Positions 1 through 6,725 of a stretch of 6,725 nt of DNA are shown piece by piece; position 1 is the first letter of the stretch; each line of letters starts with the position of its first letter. Source of the DNA: an uncultured Caryophanales bacterium (lineage in GTDB: Bacteria; Bacillota_I; Bacilli_A; RF39; UBA660). The position numbers were made by a program, and so were the translations under genes. Under the pieces are notes generated by a model. That model ran no database searches, was not told where the DNA came from, and saw nothing but the letters and a program-made list of their open reading frames with translations. Where the stretch lies: assembly GCA_937897245.1 (NCBI GenBank), contig CALCBO010000148.1, positions 1 through 6,725 on the forward strand, in the 5' to 3' direction.

Positions 1-243
1 TTTTTCAAGTTCACCGGGAACATTCATTCAATGTGCTCTTAATCCTATTATTACTAATGAGTAATATGCTCTTTCGATAGCTGGTTTAATAATGGTTATA
101 TCTAAATGTATATCCGGAGAATACAATTCATGAAAGACTTCATCAAAATTGTCAATATTATCTTTAATATACTTTTCTAATTCATTAAGTTCTTTTTCAT
201 CATATAACTTAACTTTATTTTTTCTTAAATCTATAAAAAAAGC
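1..243 (-). pseudogene. Decayed SUFU (Suppressor of Fused) domain gene, partial
   Basis: Read on the minus strand, one frame is open from 243 to the left edge except for a TGA at 28-30. The translation includes EVFHELYSPDIHLDI, then ERAYYSLVIIGLRAH, stop, MNVPGELEK. From memory of the family, this matches bacterial SUFU-domain proteins, which carry a VFHE..SPDIHIDI segment and a GMGAHRMNVPEEL segment. The stop sits where the family has Arg or Lys, so a one-base change from AGA or CGA to TGA explains it. A TGA at 244-246 closes the frame upstream and no start codon lies between, so the 5' part is also lost. The 3' part runs off the window. Bacterial SUFU-domain proteins are poorly understood and are often linked to polymorphic toxin/immunity loci. 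The family call is fairly secure; that the gene is dead is likely but rests on a single stop plus the missing start. Confidence 0.68.
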
Positions 244-302
244 TCATCATTAATCACATCATATATAAATGAAATATTTATAATTGAAATTATTTTATTT
301 TA

Positions 303-331
303 TTGATATTTTTTGACATTTTTTATATAAT
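303..331 (+). promoter_or_regulatory. Sigma-A type promoter of the DUF1846 gene
   Basis: A TTGATA box at 303-308 and a perfect TATAAT at 326-331 are separated by 17 bp, the ideal spacing. Transcription would start near 338, giving a leader of about 24 nt. An overlapping alternative is TTGACA at 313-318 with TAGAGT at 335-340 (16 bp apart), but that would leave almost no room before the ribosome binding site. Confidence 0.65.
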
Positions 332-347
332 TGATAGAGTAATTGTC

Positions 348-356
348 AAGGGGTGG
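348..356 (+). promoter_or_regulatory. Shine-Dalgarno site that fixes the DUF1846 start
   Basis: AAGGGGTGG lies 5 bases before the ATG at 362, with its AAGGGG core 8 bases before it. A GTG at 353-355 is in frame with the gene but lies inside this ribosome binding site, so it cannot be the real start. The protein therefore begins MKKAFSNELY and is 486 aa rather than 489. Confidence 0.75.
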
Positions 357-361
357 GAACA

Positions 362-1822
362 ATGAAAAAAGCTTTTAGTAATGAACTTTATGTTGAATTA
401 CAATCTAAACATATACAAGAAAGAATTAATCAATTTGATAATAAATTATATCTTGAATTTGGTGGTAAGTTATTTGATGATTATCATGCTTCAAGAGTTT
501 TACCAGGTTTTAAACCTAATAGTAAATTAATGATGCTTTTAACTTTAAAAGACAAGGTTGAAATCATTTTTGCAGTTTGTGCTAAAGACTTAGAAAAACA
601 AAAAACAAGAGGAGATTTAGGAATTACGTATGATGTAGAAGTTATGCGTTTAATTGAAGAATATAGACGTGTAGGCTTATATGTTGGTAGTGTAACTATT
701 ACTCAATATGAAAATCAGAATGCTGCTGATACCTTTAAAAAACAATTAGAATTAAGTGGTATTCCTGTATTCTTACAATATCCTATTCCTGGATATCCTA
801 ATAATATTGATTTAATTATTAGTGATGAAGGATTCGGTAAAAATGATTATATTAAAACATCCAGACCATTAGTTGTCGTTACTGCACCAGGTCCAGGTTC
901 TGGAAAAATGGCTACATGTTTATCTCAATTATATTTAGAACATAAACACGGTATAAGAGCAGGATATGCTAAGTTTGAAACATTCCCTATTTGGAATATT
1001 CCTTTAAAACATCCTGTTAACTTAGCTTATGAAGCAGCTACAGTGGATTTAAATGACGTTAACATGATTGATCCATTTCATCTAGAAAAATACAATAAAA
1101 CAACTATAAACTATAATAGAGATATTGAAATATTCCCTGTATTAAATGCTATGTTTACACGTATCTTTGGTGAATCACCATATCATTCTCCTACTGATAT
1201 GGGAGTAAATATGGCAGGATATGCAATTATTGATGATGCAGCAGCAAGAGATGCAAGTTGTAGAGAAATCGTTAGACGTTATTATCATACTCAAGTAGAC
1301 TATTTAAAAGGAAAGATTGATGAAAATTCTCTAACTAAAATGGAAATGTTATTATCTCAGGCTGGGGTTTCTGTAAAGAATAGAAAATGTGCTGTTTATG
1401 CTAATCAGTTATCAGAGGAATTAAAAGGTCCTGTTTGTGCTATTGAATTAAATGATGGTACTTTAATCAGGGGTAAAACTTCTCATTTATTAAAATGTTC
1501 TAGTTCAGCTATGTTAAATGCTTTAAAATATTTAGCTGGTATAGATAAAGAAGAAAAATTACTTTCTCCTGATATGTTAGAGTCTATTAGAGCTTATAAA
1601 AACAATATTCTAAAAGATGAATATCCATTATTAGATACACATGAAGTTCTATTAACATTATCTATTGCTTCTAGAACAGATGAAAATGCAAAAAAAGCAT
1701 TAGAAGTCATTAATCAATTAGCAGACTGTGAAGTACATTCTACTGTCGTATTATCTAAAGAAGACAATAAAGTCTTTAGAAAATTAAAAATGAATTTAAC
1801 ATGTGATCCTAAGCAAGCTTAG
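362..1822 (+). CDS. DUF1846 domain-containing protein
   Basis: The 486-aa product is close to the usual length of about 495 aa for the DUF1846 family and matches it along its whole length. Visible family segments include YLEFGGKLFDDYHASRVLPG (residues 30-49), RGDLGITYD, GLYVGSV, the glycine-rich VVVTAPGPGSGKMAT stretch with GPGSGK at 177-182, FETFPIWN, LKHPVNLAYEAATVDLNDVN (215-234) and SPTDMGVNMAG. The GPGSGK loop looks like a nucleotide-binding loop, but no reaction is established for this family as far as I know, so I assign none. No signal peptide or membrane segment is visible, so it should be cytoplasmic. It has its own promoter and terminator and seems to be a single-gene unit. The last codons (DPKQA and the stop) also form the left arm and loop of the terminator. 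The ATG at 362 is preferred over an in-frame GTG at 353 because the GTG lies within the Shine-Dalgarno sequence. Confidence 0.95.
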   Translation: MKKAFSNELYVELQSKHIQERINQFDNKLYLEFGGKLFDDYHASRVLPGFKPNSKLMMLLTLKDKVEIIFAVCAKDLEKQKTRGDLGITYDVEVMRLIEEYRRVGLYVGSVTITQYENQNAADTFKKQLELSGIPVFLQYPIPGYPNNIDLIISDEGFGKNDYIKTSRPLVVVTAPGPGSGKMATCLSQLYLEHKHGIRAGYAKFETFPIWNIPLKHPVNLAYEAATVDLNDVNMIDPFHLEKYNKTTINYNRDIEIFPVLNAMFTRIFGESPYHSPTDMGVNMAGYAIIDDAAARDASCREIVRRYYHTQVDYLKGKIDENSLTKMEMLLSQAGVSVKNRKCAVYANQLSEELKGPVCAIELNDGTLIRGKTSHLLKCSSSAMLNALKYLAGIDKEEKLLSPDMLESIRAYKNNILKDEYPLLDTHEVLLTLSIASRTDENAKKALEVINQLADCEVHSTVVLSKEDNKVFRKLKMNLTCDPKQA

Positions 1823-1831
1823 GATCTTTTT
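1805..1831 (+). terminator. Intrinsic terminator of the DUF1846 gene, overlapping its stop codon
   Basis: GATCCTAAG (1805-1813), loop CAAG, and CTTAGGATC (1818-1826) form a perfect 9-bp stem followed by TTTTT (1827-1831). The TAG stop at 1820-1822 lies within the right arm, so the end of the reading frame doubles as the hairpin. Confidence 0.85.
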
Positions 1832-1836
1832 ATATG

Positions 1837-1863
1837 AAAAAGAATAAGCTTTCGCTTATTCTT

Positions 1864-1865
<2 letters not shown>
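1837..1865 (-). terminator. Intrinsic terminator of the GH1 gene, possibly bidirectional
   Basis: AAAAGAATAAGC (1838-1849) and GCTTATTCTTTT (1854-1865) are perfect 12-bp inverted repeats around a 4-base loop. Read on the minus strand the loop is GAAA, a stable GNRA tetraloop, and the stem is followed by a run of T (1841 down to 1837). The GH1 TAA stop (1864-1866) is part of the stem. On the plus strand the right arm ends in TTTT, so the hairpin may back up the DUF1846 terminator. Confidence 0.8.
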
Positions 1866-3300
<1,435 letters not shown>

Positions 3301-3340
3301 TTATTTCCTCCTATCAATACTTTTATTATACAATAATTTT

Positions 3341-3370
3341 ATAATAATATATATCTCTTTTTTATCTCAA
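3341..3370 (-). promoter_or_regulatory. Candidate promoter of the GH1 gene
   Basis: On the minus strand, TTGAGA (3365-3370) and TATTAT (3341-3346) are 18 bp apart, each matching consensus at 5 of 6 positions. A perfect TATAAT at 3325-3330 is closer to the gene but has no recognisable -35 box. I see no cre site or antiterminator target in the leader. Confidence 0.4.
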
Positions 3371-3400
3371 AATAAAAATAGTAAAAAATAAATTTATATA

Positions 3401-3429
3401 TTGTTTTTTTGTTCAAACAATTCTATAAT
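3401..3429 (+). promoter_or_regulatory. Candidate promoter of the YitT gene with embedded palindrome
   Basis: A perfect TATAAT (3424-3429) lies 17 bp downstream of TTGTTT (3401-3406), a weak -35 box. The spacer contains the palindrome TTGTTCAAACAA (3409-3420: 5-bp arms, 2-base centre), and the same AAACAA arm also pairs with the TTGTTT of the -35 box. A repressor bound there would block the promoter, but AT-rich sequence yields such repeats easily. Confidence 0.5.
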
Positions 3430-3454
3430 AACCACGTGAAAAGAGGGATTAAAT

Positions 3455-4336
3455 ATGACATATGGAAAATCAAAGAAAGTTCATCCAATACAAAAAAACT
3501 TTATGTCAATTATTTGTGTAATTACAGCTGCTATTATTATGTCAATTAACATTAAAACATTTGTAAGAGCTGGAGGATTATTACCAGGAGGATTTACTTG
3601 TTTATCATTACTTATTCAAAGAATAGGAAATGTATTCTTTAATATTGAAATACCATATTCATTCATTAATATCTTATTGAATGCTGTTCCTGCATATATT
3701 GGATTTAAAACAATAGGTAAAAGATTTACTATTTATTCAGTAATGATGATTATTTTAAACTCTGTATTAGTAGATTTTATACCTACTATTCCAGTAACTT
3801 CTGATCCGTTATTAGTTGCAGTATTTGGTGGAATATTAAATGGTTTAGCTATTTCTATAGCTTTAAAAGGAAATGCGAGCAGTGGTGGTACTGACTTTAT
3901 TAGTGTATATCTTTCAGAGAGATTTAATATGAATTCTTGGAATATTGTATTAGGATTAAATGTTTGTATTTTATTAGCTTCAGGAGTATTATTTGGATTT
4001 GAAGCTGCTTTATATTCAATTATCTTTCAATTTGTATCAACTCAGGTAATTGAAAAATTACATCAAAGAAATCAACAAATAACATTAATGATTGTTTCTG
4101 ACAATGCTGATACTTTATCTAAAGAATTATTAGAATTTACTCATCATGGTGTAACACGTTTTGAAGGAATTGGCTGTTATAAAGGTGAAAATCGTACAAT
4201 GCTTTATATGGTCGTTGGAGCTGATGAAGTTAATGATGTTATAGGTTTTATTAAAACTCGTGATTCAAAAGCATTTATAAATATTATGAAGTCTGTAGGA
4301 ATTAAGGGTAATTTCTATAAAGAACCGATAGAATAA
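3455..4336 (+). CDS. YitT family membrane protein (DUF161 + DUF2179)
   Basis: The 293-aa product has the typical length and two-part layout of the YitT family. An N-terminal membrane part has about five to six hydrophobic segments, roughly at residues 15-37, 46-62, 68-86, 92-112, 118-138 and 162-195. The conserved turns are GGLLPGGFTCLS (40-51) and GNASSGGTDFIS (139-150). A soluble C-terminal DUF2179 domain (about 205-288) contains GVTRFEGIGCYKGENRTMLY and ends in DSKAFINIMKSVGIKGNFYK. The protein sits in the cytoplasmic membrane; transport has been suggested for relatives, but I know of no settled substrate. AGAGGG (3442-3447) sits 7 bases before the ATG. It is divergent from the GH1 gene with 157 bp between them, and no gene follows in the same direction, so it is probably a single-gene unit. 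Confidence 0.92.
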   Translation: MTYGKSKKVHPIQKNFMSIICVITAAIIMSINIKTFVRAGGLLPGGFTCLSLLIQRIGNVFFNIEIPYSFINILLNAVPAYIGFKTIGKRFTIYSVMMIILNSVLVDFIPTIPVTSDPLLVAVFGGILNGLAISIALKGNASSGGTDFISVYLSERFNMNSWNIVLGLNVCILLASGVLFGFEAALYSIIFQFVSTQVIEKLHQRNQQITLMIVSDNADTLSKELLEFTHHGVTRFEGIGCYKGENRTMLYMVVGADEVNDVIGFIKTRDSKAFINIMKSVGIKGNFYKEPIE

Positions 4337-4339
4337 AAG

Positions 4340-4362
4340 AGACATGCAAATACAATGTCTTT
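4340..4362 (+). terminator. Weak hairpin after the YitT gene
   Basis: AGACAT (4340-4345) and ATGTCT (4355-4360) pair over a 9-base loop just 3 bases after the stop, followed only by TT. The stem is short and the U tract poor, so termination here may be inefficient. It is the only candidate close to the gene. Confidence 0.3.
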
Positions 4363-4554
4363 AAGTTAAGATGTCGTATATTTAATCAGAAGATGATATT
4401 TATTTTTGAATTAAAACAGTATAATCTCTTGTACTTACCCATTTAATCATTTACACATTATCGAGTAAGAACTTATTTATATAGTTATTCTTCTAATTTT
4501 TTATTTATCAAAGATAAAAAGGTAGTATAGTGGCTAGCTATATCTAGAACTAAA

Positions 4555-4668
4555 GTAAATAAACATTTTTATTTACAATAGTAAAATATTAGAATTTCTT
4601 TTTTCTAATAATTCATATACTGATAGAATATTTTTAATATTTCACCTAAAAAGTATTTCAATATTAAA
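4555..4668. repeat. Cluster of three AT-rich inverted repeats
   Basis: Three perfect inverted repeats follow each other: GTAAATAAA/TTTATTTAC (4555-4576, 9-bp arms, 4-base loop), TATTAGAA/TTCTAATA (4587-4610, 8-bp arms, 8-base loop) and TTTAATATT/AATATTAAA (4633-4668, 9-bp arms, 18-base loop). None is followed by a T run. They contain little G or C, so single hairpins could be chance; three in a row is more notable. Confidence 0.35.
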
Positions 4669-4800
4669 GTTTAGTTAAAGTATAAAGCAATTTGGTGGAA
4701 TCAGTATGATAAACGTACTCTTTTTTATCTTTAGTATCTTTTTTCTAAATTAACGTACCGAAAGATGATCAGAAAATAAAAATTATCTTTCCTCAGCTAT

Positions 4801-5135
4801 TTATTCTCTCTTTAAAAATATAGTATATTCATTTATATCATCAGTTATTTTGAACTTAACGACTACATTAATCATATTATAACGTAGATCATCTTTTTCG
4901 CACAGTTCAATTTCTTGGTTAACATCCTTATTTTATTATTATCAATATAAAAAAAAGAACCAATCATTAAAGAATAACTAAAAACAACTGTATTTAATGT
5001 CGCTTCACAAAATTTTGTGGTGCTTTTTTTATTTTCTTTCTTTACCTTCTTTGAGATAACTATAAACCCTATTGTTTCATGTGTTTTTTTATAAAAAATA
5101 TATTTATTAGTATATGGTATATCGTCATAATTTTT
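4801..5135 (-). pseudogene. Unrecognised frameshifted gene remnant
   Basis: On the minus strand one frame is open for 87 codons (5135 to 4875), from a TAG to a TGA. It starts KNYDDIPYTNKYIFYKKTHE and includes FSYSLMIGSFFYIDNN. A second frame then continues for 44 codons (4932 to 4801), including EIELCEKDDLRYNM and KITDDINEYTIFLKRE, before TAA. Read together they give a mixed, protein-like composition, as expected from one gene with a frameshift near 4930. A further 26-codon open piece with KEYVYHTDSTKLLYTLTKL lies at 4667-4744, also minus. There is no convincing start codon or ribosome binding site. I do not recognise the family. Chance open frames in AT-rich DNA are the main alternative. Confidence 0.35.
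5002..5030 (+). terminator. Terminator-like hairpin with T7 tract
   Basis: The perfect palindrome CACAAAATTTTGTG (5006-5019), extended by GC/GC outer pairs across one mismatch and one wobble (5002-5023), is followed by seven T (5024-5030). It has the form of a plus-strand terminator, but no intact plus-strand gene ends near it; the YitT gene ends 665 bp upstream. It also lies inside the minus-strand remnant, where it would encode STTKFCEA, so the match may be incidental. Confidence 0.4.
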
Positions 5136-5266
5136 CTAATAAGAATTAAATTGTGATTATCATTATTTTTTTTACTATATGATTTAAGTATAAAGTGATA
5201 AATCTATTGATCAGTCTGAATCGTACTGCATTCAACTTGTTTTATATTGTATTAAAATCAATGCAG

Positions 5267-5278
5267 ATTGTATACAAT
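5267..5278. repeat. 12-bp perfect palindrome ATTGTATACAAT
   Basis: The sequence reads the same on both strands, and its TTGTATACAA core is the kind of site bound by GntR-type dimers. No intact gene starts nearby, so an operator role is unproven; it may be a relic of a lost promoter. Confidence 0.3.
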
Positions 5279-5382
5279 ATTTTATTAATTATTCAAAGAT
5301 TCATTTTTTTAATTATTTTATATCACATTGGCAAATAATTTCTTAACTCTTTTTAATCAACATTAATACGATAACAATATAT

Positions 5383-5409
5383 AAAAAGGAGAAGAAATTT
5401 TTCCTCTCC
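5383..5409 (-). terminator. Strong minus-strand intrinsic terminator
   Basis: On the minus strand GGAGAGGAA pairs with TTCTTCTCC (9 pairs including one G-T wobble, 4-base loop; 5388-5409) and is followed by TTTTT (5387 down to 5383). On the plus strand the stem is followed by TATCC, so it works in one direction only. The nearest intact minus-strand gene stops 280 bp upstream at 5689. It may end that operon after a long 3' tail, or be the leftover terminator of a decayed gene. Confidence 0.7.
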
Positions 5410-5450
5410 TATCCACCTTCACAGAATTTTGGCATTAACTAACATTTCTA

Positions 5451-5543
5451 AATTTTTAAGAGTACAAAATTTGTAAATCCTACAATCTTCTTGATTATCT
5501 CATAAAAAAGTAAATAATTAATTATATTTTCAAATTTTAGATT
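5451..5543 (-). pseudogene. Possible ISL3-type transposase C-terminal scrap
   Basis: A 31-codon minus-strand open piece contains EIIKKIVGFTNFVLLKI before a TAG. From memory, ISL3-family transposases end with a segment of the form IK(K/R)..(F)GF.NF..F..RI; the match here is short by one residue and broken by the stop. Just downstream (5417-5431) is CTTCACAGAATTTTG, which could be a worn terminal inverted repeat. The match is very short, so this is a guess. Confidence 0.2.
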
Positions 5544-5688
5544 TCAATATATTCTTTTGTAACTCCTCATTAATTCTTTATATCAACTATTCTGTTTTGG
5601 TTTCTTATTTCATTTCTATTTCACTACAAAAACTTAAATTTCATTACATATATTTCATAAAAGAATATGTTTTATATTAATTCCTACT

Positions 5689-6129
5689 TTAATTTTTTAA
5701 ATAATCAATATAAATTTTTATGTTCTCAATATAATTATAATATTCTTCATTTTTTTGTATCAAATCATTATCATTAATTCCTCTTTCTATTAGTAATTCA
5801 AACAACAATAAGCTACTATTGGATTCAATATATTCACTTGTGTAATCAAAAAACACAAATAATTCATCTAATTCGCCATAGCAATTTGTATTATAATATT
5901 TTTTGCTTTTTAAATTTCTAATTATTTTGTAAGCTTTAATATTAGGAATCAAATTAATATTTTTAGAGTTATTCTTTATAAATTCTTGTGCATTTAATTG
6001 AGCTATTTTAAAAATATTTTCACAATCTTTTGTAGAGATTTCTTCAACATCTACCTTATTTTTCAAATTTTCCAAAAGTTCCTCAATTGATTTTCGTGGT
6101 TTTTTTATATAATTTAAAATTTCAACCAT
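5689..6129 (-). CDS. Hypothetical small acidic cytoplasmic protein, partner of the exported protein
   Basis: I do not recognise this 146-aa protein. It has no signal peptide or membrane helix, is rich in Glu, Asp, Asn, Lys, Ile and Tyr, and looks mostly alpha-helical (for example SIEELLENLKNKVDVEE at 14-30 and a Tyr/Ile-rich helix at 129-146). It has two cysteines (C36, C83) and no metal- or nucleotide-binding motif that I can see. ATG at 6127-6129 is the only Met codon in the frame; the ribosome binding site is weak (AGTGG, 6139-6143, 9 bases away), so translation may be coupled to the gene 13 bp upstream. GC counted over 5701-6120 is about 20%, well below the roughly 30% of its partner, hinting at separate origin or fast drift. 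Small, acidic and directly behind a secreted protein, it could be an immunity or accessory protein; that is inference from context only. Confidence 0.7.
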   Translation of the reverse strand: MVEILNYIKKPRKSIEELLENLKNKVDVEEISTKDCENIFKIAQLNAQEFIKNNSKNINLIPNIKAYKIIRNLKSKKYYNTNCYGELDELFVFFDYTSEYIESNSSLLLFELLIERGINDNDLIQKNEEYYNYIENIKIYIDYLKN

Positions 6130-6142
6130 AAATACAAACCAC

Positions 6143-6667
6143 TTATTTAATTGTTACAGTTGCATCTGATAAATATCCAGACAACCACCCATCAGTCGTT
6201 AAAACTTGTAACGCTGATACATTTATTTTAGCTTTAGTCACATTTGTAGGTATAGAAATTCTTTTGATTGAAACATAAAGATGATTACTATAACTTGAAC
6301 TTAAATAAGTCATATAATTACCAGTATATAAAGTAGAATAAATAGTAGGATTTAAAAGTGATGTACCTGTTACTTGAAGTTTAGTAAATCTAAATCCTTT
6401 AACTTGAAAATCACCATTCCATGATAAGATTAAATCTACTGATGTAGTACTTCCACTTCTTGCCAAATGTCCATTAACTACACCTGTTTCAAAAAGTAAT
6501 CCTCTACTGTTATTTTCATTTTCAGAAGAAAGATAGAATTCTCCTAAAACTTCCGAATCACTACTAGAATTTATATCTAATGATTCATTAGTTTCCAAAG
6601 CAAAAATCGGTGAAAATGATCCAATAATTAACATTATTGAAACAAAAAAAGATAAAATTTTTTTCAT
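6143..6667 (-). CDS. Exported beta-rich protein of unknown function
   Basis: The 174-aa protein begins with a textbook Sec signal peptide: MKK, a hydrophobic core (ILSFFVSIMLIIGSF, residues 4-18), and a likely cleavage after SPIFA (residue 23). There is no cysteine anywhere, hence no lipobox and no disulfides, and no LPXTG anchor, so release from the cell is expected. Residues 24-56 are acidic, Ser/Asn-rich and probably disordered (linker or propeptide). Residues 57-174 look like a beta-sandwich: many alternating hydrophobic/polar stretches, rich in Thr, Ser and Gly, ending SGYLSDATVTIK. I do not recognise the family. AGAAGGA (6679-6685) lies 11 bases before the ATG; an ATG at 6675-6677 is out of frame. 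It is the first gene of a two-gene unit with the acidic protein 13 bp downstream, preceded by a candidate promoter and a cre-like palindrome. Confidence 0.8.
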   Translation of the reverse strand: MKKILSFFVSIMLIIGSFSPIFALETNESLDINSSSDSEVLGEFYLSSENENNSRGLLFETGVVNGHLARSGSTTSVDLILSWNGDFQVKGFRFTKLQVTGTSLLNPTIYSTLYTGNYMTYLSSSYSNHLYVSIKRISIPTNVTKAKINVSALQVLTTDGWLSGYLSDATVTIK

Positions 6668-6695
6668 AAATATTCATTTCCTTCTTTATATTTTA

Positions 6696-6709
6696 GGATA
6701 GCGCTTTCC
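6696..6709. promoter_or_regulatory. cre-like imperfect palindrome upstream of the exported protein gene
   Basis: GGATAGCGCTTTCC is a palindrome around AGCGCT with one mismatched pair (T-T). It agrees with the ideal CcpA cre sequence TGAAAGCGCTTTCA at 11 of 14 positions, including the central AGCGCTTTC. It stands out as GC-rich in a very AT-rich leader. Placed just downstream of a TATAAT box, it could serve as a roadblock operator for CcpA or another LacI-family repressor. Confidence 0.45.
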
Positions 6710-6717
6710 TTTATTTT

Positions 6718-6723
6718 ATTATA
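6718..6723 (-). promoter_or_regulatory. Candidate -10 box of the exported protein operon
   Basis: A perfect TATAAT on the minus strand lies about 50 bases before the start codon. The matching -35 box would fall outside the window, so only half of the promoter can be judged. A second -10-like TAAAAT at 6690-6695 has no good -35 box. Confidence 0.35.
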
Positions 6724-6725
6724 TT

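Larger units (their letters stand above)
4337..5688. other. Long region without an intact gene
   Basis: This 1.35 kb between the YitT gene and the right-hand pair holds no intact reading frame of convincing length. It contains AT-rich hairpins (4555-4668), broken coding-like stretches on the minus strand (4667-5135, 5451-5543), two terminator-like hairpins (5002-5030 plus, 5383-5409 minus) and a palindrome (5267-5278). From about 4330 to 4445 a plus-strand frame is also open and looks partly coding-like, so the direction of the decayed genes there is uncertain. I find no tRNA, CRISPR array or riboswitch that I recognise. Confidence 0.75.

Noticed and set aside
28..30. TGA read as an amino acid (alternative code or selenocysteine) in the SUFU frame
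   Set aside because: All clear Trp codons in the window are TGG, the family has Arg or Lys here rather than Cys or Sec, and the frame also lacks a start, so plain decay is simpler.
353..361. GTG start three codons upstream of the DUF1846 ATG
   Set aside because: The GTG lies inside the AAGGGGTGG ribosome binding site; starting there would leave no Shine-Dalgarno. The ATG at 362 is correctly spaced.
3431..3440. CACGTG-like hexamer near the YitT start as a regulatory site
   Set aside because: A single short palindrome just before the ribosome binding site, with no second copy or known regulator; no basis to call it.
4706..4753. 15-codon plus-strand ORF, MINVLFFIFSIFFLN, with GGTGG seven bases upstream
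   Set aside because: It resembles a tiny hydrophobic toxin peptide, but it is very short, T-rich DNA readily encodes Phe/Leu/Ile, and it lies opposite the coding-like minus-strand remnant.
4759..4792. Inverted repeat GAAAGAT/ATCTTTC near 4760-4791 as a terminator
   Set aside because: The loop is long and no T run follows on either strand.
4337..5688. CRISPR array, tRNA or riboswitch in the long gap
   Set aside because: No regularly spaced direct repeats, no cloverleaf or conserved tRNA arms, and no recognised riboswitch core were seen.

Overview
The window is low-GC (about 30% in the genes, nearer 20% in one small gene and between genes). It uses the standard genetic code (Trp is TGG throughout) and has strong Shine-Dalgarno sites and U-tract terminators. 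The DUF1846 protein, GH1 phospho-glycosidase and YitT-type membrane protein together suggest a low-GC Bacillota, plausibly a gut Erysipelotrichales/Coprobacillaceae-like organism. That placement is an inference from gene content and composition.

Left part (1-3454). Positions 1-243 hold, on the minus strand, a decayed Suppressor-of-Fused-type (SUFU) domain gene with an in-frame TGA and no start codon. An intact DUF1846 gene follows (362-1822, plus), with a good sigma-A type promoter. A GH1 6-phospho-beta-glucosidase gene (1864-3297, minus) converges on it. The two stop codons are only 41 bases apart, and each lies inside the stem of a terminator hairpin. The GH1 gene diverges from a YitT-family membrane protein gene (3455-4336, plus), and their 157-bp shared intergenic region contains candidate promoters for both.

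Middle (4337-5688). About 1.35 kb contains no intact gene. It holds several hairpins, a good minus-strand terminator at 5383-5409, and stretches on the minus strand that read like coding sequence broken by frameshifts and stops. One short stretch weakly resembles the C-terminus of ISL3-type transposases. I read this region as a gene graveyard, possibly with old insertion-sequence debris.

Right part (5689-6725). A two-gene minus-strand unit: an exported, cysteine-free, beta-rich protein of 174 aa with a clear signal peptide, followed 13 bp later by an acidic, probably helical, cytoplasmic protein of 146 aa with much lower GC. I recognise neither. The promoter region contains an imperfect palindrome resembling a CcpA cre site. 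This exported/cytoplasmic pair is the best candidate in the window for an undescribed system; a secreted factor with a dedicated immunity or accessory protein is one untested reading. The other intact genes appear to be single-gene units with unrelated jobs: sugar-phosphate hydrolysis, a membrane protein of unclear role, and DUF1846.
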